From Oscillospiraceae bacterium (GTDB lineage: Bacteria; Bacillota; Clostridia; Oscillospirales; Oscillospiraceae), in NCBI GenBank assembly GCA_020025175.1, contig JAHHSM010000096.1, forward strand, positions 1 to 6,537: a DNA stretch of 6,537 bases, read 5' to 3'. A program made the translations under genes and the position numbers. The notes under the pieces are model-generated. The model saw only the letters and a list, made by a program, of their open reading frames with translations. It was not told the DNA's origin and did no database searches. Shown here one piece after another: positions 1 through 5,619 of the stretch; positions within the stretch are counted from its first letter, which is position 1, and the number at the start of each line of letters is the position of its first letter.

Positions 1-90
1 ACAGCAGAATTCGGATTGCAAGAGGGACAAGCGAATATTAACGATATTTTTTTCATCGTCAACGATTAAAACGCATTTTTTATCTTCCAT
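1..90 (-). CDS. Response regulator, receiver domain start (partial)
   Basis: This is the N-terminal 30 codons of a gene that continues past the left edge. The reading begins MEDKKCVLIVDDEKNI. A hydrophobic beta strand followed by the acidic pair D11-D12 and then E-K-N is the classic start of a two-component receiver domain, where those aspartates help bind Mg2+ and the phospho-acceptor Asp lies further on, outside the window. The ATG is preceded by AAGAGGG (99-105) with 8 bases of spacing. It starts 30 bases after the stop of the Nudix gene on the same strand, so the two are probably co-transcribed. The output domain is not visible, so it could be a DNA-binding regulator, a diguanylate cyclase or a stand-alone receiver. 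Confidence is high for the receiver domain and nil for the specific pathway. Confidence 0.85.
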   Translation of the reverse strand, partial: MEDKKCVLIVDDEKNIVNIRLSLLQSEFCC

Positions 91-120
91 TGGGGAAACC
101 CTCTTATCAAATAGTTTTAT

Positions 121-663
121 TTATAAATGCAGACGAACCTTTGCTTTTAAAACAGTGGCAACGGTTTTTGCATCGGTGATTTCACCGTCCATAATGTGCT
201 GTACCATAATATTGAAAGGTACACGCTCGATTTCAAGGAATTCATCTTCATCAGGTTTTGGAGTTTCGAAGGTGAGATCACGGGCGAGATAAAGGTATAA
301 TGTTTCTGTAAAAATACCGGGAGAAGAGTGCAAAATTCCCAAGGGAATAAATGAAGCGGGGACAGCACCGATTTCTTCGCGCAATTCACGCAGGGCCGCT
401 GCGGCAGGATCAGACTTTTCACCCTTTTCCAATTTTCCAGCAGGGAGTTCCGTCATCATTTGCCCCATGGCATAGCGGTATTGTTTAACGGTAATGACAC
501 GCATTTGACTGTCCAAAGGCAGAATGACAACACCACCGGGATGCTCAACGACTTCTCTGTGGGAGGTTTTTCCGTTTGGCAGCGATACTTCATCCATATG
601 TACATCGACAATAAGTCCCTTGTAAACACTGTGGCTGCTAAGCCTTTTTTCCGTCAAATCCAT
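121..663 (-). CDS. nudF: Nudix hydrolase, ADP-ribose pyrophosphatase
   Basis: The 180-residue product matches the usual size and layout of bacterial ADP-ribose pyrophosphatases, cytosolic Mg2+-dependent enzymes that split ADP-ribose into AMP and ribose 5-phosphate. The N-terminal part carries the family pattern LPNGKTSHREVVEHPGGVV (residues 28-46) and VKQYRY (59-64). The Nudix box spans residues 76-100: G76, E82, then R92-E93-L94-R95-E96-E97-x-G99, so the metal-binding glutamates are present. P115 in HSSPGIFTE lies about 15 residues after the box, the spacing typical of ADP-ribose-specific members. One oddity is that E82 and R92 are separated by nine residues instead of the canonical seven. 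The ATG at 663 has a strong AAGGAGG site with 6 bases of spacing. A response regulator gene follows closely. Another sugar-nucleotide substrate is possible. Confidence 0.9.
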   Translation of the reverse strand: MDLTEKRLSSHSVYKGLIVDVHMDEVSLPNGKTSHREVVEHPGGVVILPLDSQMRVITVKQYRYAMGQMMTELPAGKLEKGEKSDPAAAALRELREEIGAVPASFIPLGILHSSPGIFTETLYLYLARDLTFETPKPDEDEFLEIERVPFNIMVQHIMDGEITDAKTVATVLKAKVRLHL

Positions 664-669
664 GAGAAG

Positions 670-676
670 CCTCCTT
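670..676 (-). promoter_or_regulatory. Ribosome binding site of the Nudix gene
   Basis: AAGGAGG on the minus strand lies 6 bases before the ATG at 663. It is a near-consensus Shine-Dalgarno sequence and fixes the start codon. Confidence 0.85.
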
Positions 677-703
677 GCTTTTATAGCATAATATCATATT
701 TTA

Positions 704-732
704 AGTATATCATATCAGGTTGAGAAAAGCCA
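704..732 (-). promoter_or_regulatory. Possible extended -10 promoter for the Nudix gene
   Basis: The minus strand reads TGGCTT (732-727), 17 bases, then TATACT (709-704). The -10 is 5/6 to consensus and is preceded by TG one base upstream (extended -10), which could offset the poor -35. It would give a leader of roughly 35 bases. The region is AT-rich with several other TATA-like hexamers, so this is a best candidate, not a firm call. Confidence 0.4.
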
Positions 733-805
733 TATCATTTATAGATGCTGAAACGGGCAAATACGGAGGAAACAATTTTTGCATATATGTTTTTAAACAT
801 AGGGA

Positions 806-845
806 CACCCCTTGATGTAGTTTTATGATCCTACATTAAGGGGTG
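806..845. other. Long hairpin between the peptidase and Nudix genes
   Basis: CACCCCTTGATGTAG (806-820) and CTACATTAAGGGGTG (831-845) form a 15-bp stem around a 10-base loop. The single non-Watson-Crick position is a G-U pair in a plus-strand RNA and a C-A mismatch in a minus-strand RNA, so the plus strand folds better. Neither side has a convincing U-tract (GCTTTGTC on the plus strand, TCCCTATG on the minus strand). It may be a weak terminator or a processing structure between the peptidase and Nudix genes. Confidence 0.6.
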
Positions 846-897
846 CTTTGTCATGGCTTGTTCCTGAGCATATTGTGGAGGAATTCAATTACTTCTT

Positions 898-1845
898 TTA
901 AGATTTGCTGAAAGCCCATAGATTAGAAATCTGGGATTCAATTTTTTCATAAGTCCAATGTTGGCTGCTGCGAATGGGGCTGTTGGGATCATTCACGGTA
1001 AATCCATTTTCATCATAACCTGTAAGAATGATGTAGTGTCCGCTTGTGGTAAAATCACCGGGTGCCATGGCACAAACAACGGGGTGATCCTGATCCAGTG
1101 CATTGATGATATATTGCTTGACCAAAGGTAGTTCTTCGCTGCGCAGGCCAAAATGTGCAGCCCCTTCTGACATAAAGGTCCAAGCAGTACCGTTGCCGGA
1201 GCTGTAATATCCGTTTGCTTCAGACCACTGAGCAATATTTCCGGGATTCCAGCTGTCATCGCCGGTGAGATAGAGCACCAACATTGCCATACAGGTGGGA
1301 CCACAGCCGGTCCAGCCGATCAAGCCGCTGCCATACTCCATGTATCCCCAGCGCTCGTCCCATTGGATTAAAAGAGGCACCTTGTTCATTGCTGCTTCAT
1401 CTGAAAGATCAATCATTGGATGCAGCTTGTGCTTTGTGGGGTAATCAGCAACAAAATCAATGGCTTCGGTATTTTTTAAAGCGAGGGTGATAAGATCGGC
1501 AGAATATGCATCCATATTGGCGATAATTTTTTTGGCATTGGGATGATTCTGGGCTATTTTTTTTAGTTCTCGCAGTTCTTCTGAATCGTTTACGCGAGGC
1601 GTGATATCGATGTGATCAAAACTTCCGGCGGCAGAGGAAGATGGGGTGTTCTTTGCGGGAAGGTGCGGCTCAGATGGGTTCTGCCAGCGATATATGAAAA
1701 TTAGAAGCGCAGTTAAGAGAAGCGCAAGTGTAATCGAAATCATTCTGAGGCGCTTTTGCTTTTTGCGGCGTTGTGATCGCATTCTGCGCCGATGTTCAAT
1801 TCTGTGATATGCTCTGTCTTGGCGCGAAGTGTAGTTTTGTTCCAT
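898..1845 (-). CDS. Membrane-anchored C39-like cysteine peptidase
   Basis: The 315-residue product begins with a cytosolic tail containing 14 Arg/Lys between residues 8 and 34. One transmembrane helix follows (about 35-52), then a Ser/Pro-rich linker and a helical stretch (about 85-145). A C39_2-type papain-fold domain fills the rest. Visible active-site features are Q161 in LLIQWDERWGY, C181 in TGCGPTCMAM (the nucleophile), H270 in SGHYIILTGYDENG, and N285-D286 in VNDPNSP. The catalytic domain should face outside the membrane. Its substrate is unknown; there is no ABC transporter or bacteriocin precursor beside it, so leader-peptide removal as in classical C39 exporters is not supported. An in-frame TTG at 1893 would add 16 residues, but it lies within the predicted promoter and lacks a ribosome site, so ATG 1845 is preferred. 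GAAAGG upstream of the ATG is distant (12 bases). Confidence 0.85.
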   Translation of the reverse strand: MEQNYTSRQDRAYHRIEHRRRMRSQRRKKQKRLRMISITLALLLTALLIFIYRWQNPSEPHLPAKNTPSSSAAGSFDHIDITPRVNDSEELRELKKIAQNHPNAKKIIANMDAYSADLITLALKNTEAIDFVADYPTKHKLHPMIDLSDEAAMNKVPLLIQWDERWGYMEYGSGLIGWTGCGPTCMAMLVLYLTGDDSWNPGNIAQWSEANGYYSSGNGTAWTFMSEGAAHFGLRSEELPLVKQYIINALDQDHPVVCAMAPGDFTTSGHYIILTGYDENGFTVNDPNSPIRSSQHWTYEKIESQISNLWAFSKS

Positions 1846-1883
1846 GGGGAAAATCAGCCTTTCGTTTGTGATACGATTCTTGT

Positions 1884-1913
1884 ATTTTAACAAAATTCAG
1901 CGAATGTTGTAAA
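1884..1913 (-). promoter_or_regulatory. Sigma-A-type promoter of the peptidase gene
   Basis: On the minus strand TTTACA (1913-1908) and TAAAAT (1889-1884) are separated by 18 bases. Each hexamer is 5/6 to consensus, and TG one base before the -10 (TGTTAAAAT) makes it an extended -10. Transcription would begin near 1877, about 30 bases before the ATG at 1845. This also argues against the upstream TTG at 1893 as the start. Confidence 0.7.
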
Positions 1914-1986
1914 GTAGTTTTGATTGTTTGGGAAAATTGTTTACAAATAGGAAAAGAATTTCTGAATGCAGTTTTCATTGTCAGAT

Positions 1987-2037
1987 CAGAAAAACCGTGT
2001 TGGATTGCAGATATATATCTGCAATCCAACACGGTTT
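1987..2037 (-). terminator. Terminator of the lipoprotein gene (46-bp perfect palindrome)
   Basis: Bases 1992-2037 form a perfect inverted repeat with no mismatch and no spacer: arms AAACCGTGTTGGATTGCAGATAT and its complement, centre ATATATAT. Read leftward, the stem ends in GG followed by TTTTTCTG (from about 1994 down), the form of an intrinsic terminator. It lies 34 bases after the lipoprotein stop codon. Read rightward, the stem is followed by TTTAAAAG, which is less convincing. The stem is much longer than a typical terminator. Confidence 0.85.
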
Positions 2038-2070
2038 AAAAGTCTATGTTTCGTTTTATTTCTATTTTAC

Positions 2071-2634
2071 TTAGATGCCCTCATTCGGATTCACGCGATC
2101 AAGAGAAACATCCAGCGTGTCAGCGCCGACAACAGATGCAAAAGCATCACGCAGATCGATATGTGCAGTTGCATCCAGCTCACTGTTGATCATTGCTAAA
2201 ACGATCAGATCATCATATGCGCCCACAGCAAGAGAGTCAGCCATCACACATACCCACTTTGCCTGATTGATGCCATCAAACATGGTCTGTGCAACAGCAG
2301 CAGTATCGGCAGGATCATTGACACGGGCAACAACCAAAGAATATGCATGGGAGCCGATCATAGATTCGGAGAAATATGCTTCCTTCAGCTTGCTTCCATC
2401 CTCAAGACCCAGATAATGCTTCAATTCATAAGCATCAGTCAAATTGATTTCGGTAGGCTCGCCCAGTGTCAAATCAATGGGCTTTTTCTCATAGATACTG
2501 TTGATCAAATCGGGCAGAGAGCCGGAATATCCGCCTTCGGTTCCGGAGCTATCCTGATTGCTGCCGTTGCTGCCGCAGGCAGCCAGAGCAAACATCATTA
2601 GCAAAGTCAGGGACATCACAATTACTTTTTTCAT
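2071..2634 (-). CDS. Secreted lipoprotein, possibly DUF4358-like
   Basis: The 187-residue product starts with a lipoprotein signal peptide: MKK, a hydrophobic core (residues 4-18) and the lipobox LAAC with lipid-attached C20. A Gly/Ser/Asn-rich flexible segment (21-40) follows, then a soluble domain of about 145 residues. Recognisable stretches are SHAYSLVVARVNDPAD (95-110), a helix leading to MFDGINQAKWVCV (118-130) and DDLIVLAMINSEL (141-153). This resembles the DUF4358-type lipoproteins common in Clostridia, but I assign it from memory of the pattern only. It should sit on the outer face of the membrane, and no enzymatic motif is visible. GGAGG (2649-2645) lies 10 bases before the ATG. The gene is apparently monocistronic: it ends in a strong terminator and the next gene leftward has its own promoter. 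No clear -35/-10 pair was found for it. Confidence 0.85.
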   Translation of the reverse strand: MKKVIVMSLTLLMMFALAACGSNGSNQDSSGTEGGYSGSLPDLINSIYEKKPIDLTLGEPTEINLTDAYELKHYLGLEDGSKLKEAYFSESMIGSHAYSLVVARVNDPADTAAVAQTMFDGINQAKWVCVMADSLAVGAYDDLIVLAMINSELDATAHIDLRDAFASVVGADTLDVSLDRVNPNEGI

Positions 2635-2831
2635 GGTTTAAAATCCTCCATAAATTTCGAGATTGATTGAGGCGTTTTTAAGCCTCTTTGCAATAAATAC
2701 GCAGCAAAAGTCTGATTGGTCACAAAAAAATTTAATCTATGATAAAGAATTCAGCCGCCGCAAACAGTAAAACAATGTATTTTAAGGGGGGTGTTTGCGT
2801 GCGATTGAGAGCCGGATCGGAGCGCAGCTAC

Positions 2832-2875
2832 TTGAAACACCTATTAACATATGTTAAGTTAATATATGTTAAAAT
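2832..2875 (+). promoter_or_regulatory. Promoter region of the DHHW-MBOAT operon
   Basis: TTGAAA (2832-2837, 5/6 to consensus) is followed after 17 bases by TAAGTT (2855-2860), which has TG one base upstream. A second and better extended -10, TGTTAAAAT (-10 at 2870-2875), lies 15 bases further on, but its best -35 (TTAACA at 2844) is 20 bases away. Either choice places the promoter over the tandem palindromes. The second would give a leader of about 40 bases. Confidence 0.5.
2844..2872. repeat. Tandem 14-bp palindromes, likely operator
   Basis: TTAACATATGTTAA (2844-2857) is a perfect palindrome. After one G it is followed by TTAATATATGTTAA (2859-2872), identical except for one base. The centres are 15 bp apart, about one and a half helical turns. 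The pair lies between a TTGAAA and the start of the DHHW gene and overlaps the candidate -10 boxes. Palindromes of this size and composition are typical operator half-site pairs for dimeric winged-helix repressors (MarR-type, for example). The identity of the regulator is unknown. Confidence 0.65.
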
Positions 2876-2922
2876 TTTCTAGATTTTCATAGAGTACATT
2901 TTTCTTTGATGGGGGCTGAATC

Positions 2923-4101
2923 ATGAGGAAAATACTGCAATATACATTTATATTCGGCATTTTGGTGATATTGTTGTTGGGGCTGATAAAAACTGTATTT
3001 TTCCCTGCGACGATGAATTATTATGAAAACCGATACGCAGAAAAAATAATTGCGCCATCCGTGTCCGCTGTGTTGAACAAAGAATTTCAAGAAAGTGTGG
3101 ATACGGCGTTATCCGATCAGGTTTTTGGAGCAGAGAAATTCAAATATTATTATAATGCGTTCAGCACGAATTATCTGCGCACGATACTTGATCCTATTCG
3201 AAAAAATTATCCGGATCGCTATTTTGCGGTGGATTCAAACCTTTTGTATGGGGACTATATTTTATACCAGCCTATTACACTTGAGGAGATTAAAGAGGAA
3301 TTGGACCGAAAGATCAAGGGATTGAATCAATGTTTTTCCGATTATCCAGAGATCAATTTTCATATGTATTATATTGAAAAAGATACCGATATCAATTTTG
3401 AAACAAACGTACAATCGGGGATTTATGAATATCTGAAGAGCGGATTGGATTTACCGGACAATCACATGGGTGCTTTTGAAGAAAATTCTTTTGAAGATTA
3501 TTCATCGCATTTTTATCGGACAGACCATCACTGGAATGCAGTTGGCTCCTATATGGCTTATTGCCAGCTCGTCAAGCAGCTGAAACCCGGAGATGTGCCC
3601 CTTGAGCCTTTGGAGATGGTATATGTTGGTGAGATGTCCGGCTCAAAAGCCAAGGGCAAGCTGAGTCAGTTTTCTGAACCTCTTGAGGCATACCGTTTCG
3701 CCTATCCTCCGATGACCATTGAAATCAACGGAAAGGCAGCGGATGATTACGGAAATCAGGATGCGTTTTTAAATCATAGCACAACGGATTATCTTTCTTA
3801 CGGTACGTTCTACGGCGGCGATCCGGGAGAGGTGATCTTTGATAGCGGAACGCGTGGCCGTGGGTCGATATTAGTGGTTGGTGAATCTCATGACAATGCT
3901 ATTTTGAAGCTGCTTGCATCGCATTATGACACCACATATGCGGTAGATCTGAGAAATTATGAGCACTATGCGGGCAAGAGCTTCTCTTTTGCGGATTATA
4001 TCAAGGAACATAGGATTGATACGGTTCTTTTGATCGGCAGTGTCAGTTACTACAGAATGCCGGAATTTTTATTGGAGGGTGCAGAAAATGGTGTTCAGTA
4101 G
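2923..4101 (+). CDS. DHHW/AlgX-like SGNH protein for surface glycan O-acetylation
   Basis: The 392-residue product has a short basic N-terminus and one hydrophobic anchor (about residues 5-27), and the rest should lie outside the membrane. YYENRY (33-38) follows the anchor. YRTDHHWNAVGSY (198-210) is the signature of the DHHW family, related to AlgX/AlgJ. VVGESHDNAILKLL places S322 in a G-x-S turn near the C-terminus, followed by YAVDLRNY as in AlgJ/AlgX-type proteins. By analogy with AlgX, D201, H203 and S322 would form the catalytic triad for acetyl transfer or hydrolysis; this is inferred. The start ATG has GGGGG (2911-2915) 7 bases upstream. The gene overlaps the MBOAT gene by 14 bases, so translation is probably coupled. 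The acetylated polymer (exopolysaccharide, wall teichoic or peptidoglycan component) cannot be read from the sequence. No truncation is seen. Confidence 0.85.
   Translation: MRKILQYTFIFGILVILLLGLIKTVFFPATMNYYENRYAEKIIAPSVSAVLNKEFQESVDTALSDQVFGAEKFKYYYNAFSTNYLRTILDPIRKNYPDRYFAVDSNLLYGDYILYQPITLEEIKEELDRKIKGLNQCFSDYPEINFHMYYIEKDTDINFETNVQSGIYEYLKSGLDLPDNHMGAFEENSFEDYSSHFYRTDHHWNAVGSYMAYCQLVKQLKPGDVPLEPLEMVYVGEMSGSKAKGKLSQFSEPLEAYRFAYPPMTIEINGKAADDYGNQDAFLNHSTTDYLSYGTFYGGDPGEVIFDSGTRGRGSILVVGESHDNAILKLLASHYDTTYAVDLRNYEHYAGKSFSFADYIKEHRIDTVLLIGSVSYYRMPEFLLEGAENGVQ
4074..4079 (+). promoter_or_regulatory. Ribosome binding site of the MBOAT gene
   Basis: GGAGGG lies inside the 3' end of the DHHW gene, 8 bases before the ATG at 4088. 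It decides the start over an in-frame ATG at 4040, which would add 16 non-conserved residues and has no such site. Confidence 0.8.
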
Positions 4102-5491
4102 TGCGGCGTTTATCTATTTCTTTTTACCCATTACAGCTGTTGCGTACTTTATCATTCCAAATCGAATTTGGAAGAATGTAGTATTATGGGCAGCTTCCCT
4201 GGGATTCTATGCCTGGGGGGAACCAAAATTTGTCATCATCATGCTGCTGGCGGTTTTGGCTGCATATATTGGCGGTCTTTGTGTGCATTATTTTGAGCAA
4301 ACATCCAAGAAAGGACTCAAAAGATTTTCTTTTATTGTTACGGTTGTTTTGCTGGTGGGTAATCTTTTTATCTTCAAATATCTCAATTTTGCTGTAGATA
4401 ATCTGAATCTTCTGGGATTGGATATCGCAATTCCGCAGATCATTCTGCCAATTGGTATCAGTTTTTATACGTTTCAGATTCTCTCGTATGTGATTGATCT
4501 TTATTGGGGACATGTGGAAGTACAAAAGAATCCGCTGTATCTCTGCTTATACCTCAGCTTCTTCCCGCAGCTGATTGCAGGACCGATTGTTCGATATCAA
4601 ACGGTTGCCAAAGAAATCGGACAACGTCATGAGACGATGGATGATGTGGAATATGGCACAAAGCGATTCATCAGAGGCCTTGCAAAAAAAGTTTTGCTTG
4701 CAAATAACATTGCGCTGATTGCCGAAATTATCTATGCTGGAGATCCGGCGGTTTACGGTACAGCGATGTACTGGCTGGCGGCTGTGGCATATTCGCTTCA
4801 GATATACTTTGATTTTTCTGGTTATAGCGATATGGCCATTGGTTTGGGACGTATCTTTGGATTTCATTTTCTTGAAAACTTTGATCATCCATATACTTCG
4901 CTTTCCATCACTGAATTCTGGAGACGCTGGCATATTTCTCTTTCTTCATGGTTTAGAGACTATATTTACATTCCTCTCGGCGGAAATCGTGTGAAAAAAT
5001 CACGCTGGATTATAAATATCCTAATTGTATGGGGACTCACGGGATTCTGGCACGGAGCACAGTGGAATTTCTTTTTCTGGGGAATCTATTATGGTGTACT
5101 GTTGCTTTTGGAAAAGCTCTTTTTGGCGAAATATCTTGAGCGTTTGCCGAAAGTTCTGCGGTGGCTCTATGCGATGATCATTGTGGTCATAGGCTGGGTG
5201 CTTTTCAATCTCACAGAACCTGACAAACTGCTGGATGCCTTGACATGGATGTTTACATGGCATCCCACAAACTGGATTGATGTGATTGCGGCAGATACGG
5301 ATATTCTTTTTGGATTTCTTTGGATTCCACTTGGACTTATTTTTATGCTGCCCATCAGAGAAAAGTGCCATTTTGGAGATTCTGTTCTGATGAAAGCATT
5401 GGGTTTTGTGGTTTATGGAGCGATCTTTTTTGTCTGTATAATTTTTGTGATCAGTTCGTCCTATAATCCTTTTATTTATTTCCGTTTCTAG
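4088..5491 (+). CDS. MBOAT family O-acyltransferase (AlgI/PatA-like)
   Basis: The 467-residue polytopic membrane protein has hydrophobic segments spread from residue 5 to 458, roughly ten or more helices, and normal length for the AlgI family. Family patterns are clear: LPIGISFYTFQILSYVIDLY (119-138), FFPQLIAGPIVRY (158-170), YFDFSGYSDMAIGLG (240-254) and TEFWRRWHISLSSWFRDYIY (275-294) with H282. Then come GLTGFWHGAQWNF (316-328), with the invariant MBOAT histidine H322, and the typical ending NPFIYFRF. The enzyme would take acetyl groups from a cytosolic donor and hand them across the membrane to the DHHW partner encoded just upstream, as in AlgI with AlgJ/AlgX or PatA with PatB. The start is set by GGAGGG at 4074-4079, giving a 14-base overlap with the DHHW gene. 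No clear terminator follows, so read-through into the stalk-protein gene is possible. Confidence 0.92.
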   Translation: MVFSSAAFIYFFLPITAVAYFIIPNRIWKNVVLWAASLGFYAWGEPKFVIIMLLAVLAAYIGGLCVHYFEQTSKKGLKRFSFIVTVVLLVGNLFIFKYLNFAVDNLNLLGLDIAIPQIILPIGISFYTFQILSYVIDLYWGHVEVQKNPLYLCLYLSFFPQLIAGPIVRYQTVAKEIGQRHETMDDVEYGTKRFIRGLAKKVLLANNIALIAEIIYAGDPAVYGTAMYWLAAVAYSLQIYFDFSGYSDMAIGLGRIFGFHFLENFDHPYTSLSITEFWRRWHISLSSWFRDYIYIPLGGNRVKKSRWIINILIVWGLTGFWHGAQWNFFFWGIYYGVLLLLEKLFLAKYLERLPKVLRWLYAMIIVVIGWVLFNLTEPDKLLDALTWMFTWHPTNWIDVIAADTDILFGFLWIPLGLIFMLPIREKCHFGDSVLMKALGFVVYGAIFFVCIIFVISSSYNPFIYFRF

Positions 5492-5538
5492 AAATAGAAA
5501 ATCATGTCTCTTTATTAAATCAATTTGTGCAATTTGCA

Positions 5539-5567
5539 TTGACTGTTGAAATTTAATAGTTTATACT
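5539..5567 (+). promoter_or_regulatory. Strong sigma-A promoter of the stalk-protein gene
   Basis: TTGACT (5539-5544) and TATACT (5562-5567) are each 5/6 to consensus with the ideal 17-base spacer. Transcription should start near 5574, about 45 bases before the ATG. An odd palindrome, TGCAATTTGCA (5528-5538), abuts the -35 on its upstream side. Confidence 0.8.
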
Positions 5568-5578
5568 TGCTACATAAG

Positions 5579-5601
5579 ATTATCTCATGGGAAGAGATAA
5601 T
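5579..5601 (+). promoter_or_regulatory. Hairpin at the 5' end of the stalk-protein mRNA
   Basis: ATTATCTC (5579-5586) pairs perfectly with GAGATAAT (5594-5601) around the 7-base loop ATGGGAA. It lies within a few bases of the predicted transcription start and ends 3 bases before AAAGGA (5605-5610), the ribosome site. Such 5'-terminal stems often stabilise Gram-positive mRNAs; a role in translation control is also possible. The upstream in-frame ATG (5587) sits in the loop and is unlikely to be the start. Confidence 0.55.
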
Positions 5602-5619
5602 GAGAAAGGATGTAAAGTT

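Noticed and set aside
720..748. Rightward promoter TTGAGA upstream of the 806-845 hairpin
   Set aside because: No acceptable -10 occurs at 16-18 bases (TAGATG is 3/6), so a plus-strand small RNA gene cannot be supported from sequence.
1846..1893. A 16-residue N-terminal extension of the peptidase from TTG 1893
   Set aside because: The TTG lies inside the predicted promoter, upstream of the likely transcription start, and has no ribosome site.
1966..2199. Rightward open frame crossing the long palindrome
   Set aside because: It runs through the 46-bp terminator and antisense to the lipoprotein gene, has no ribosome site and shows no protein pattern.
2347..2601. Rightward open frame antisense to the lipoprotein gene
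   Set aside because: It is fully explained as a complement of the lipoprotein coding sequence, whose signal peptide and lipobox are clear.
2669..2686. GAGGC/GCCTC hairpin in the lipoprotein leader
   Set aside because: The stem is only 5 bp with an 8-base loop and no U-tract. It is too weak to call a terminator or riboswitch.
2635..2922. Riboswitch or T-box in the divergent intergenic region
   Set aside because: No conserved aptamer or T-box core (such as the GGGTGG-like antiterminator bulge) could be recognised. Only the tandem palindromes, promoter elements and a possible small ORF stand out.
4547..4933. Leftward open frames inside the MBOAT gene
   Set aside because: They lie antisense to a gene with unmistakable family motifs and have no start signals of their own.
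5528..5538. TGCAATTTGCA next to the stalk-gene -35 as an activator site
   Set aside because: An 11-bp odd palindrome in AT-rich DNA is easily due to chance, and no second copy is seen.
5587..5619. An 11-residue N-terminal extension of the stalk protein
   Set aside because: The upstream ATG is in a hairpin loop, and the extension would place charged residues before a complete signal peptide that starts at 5620.
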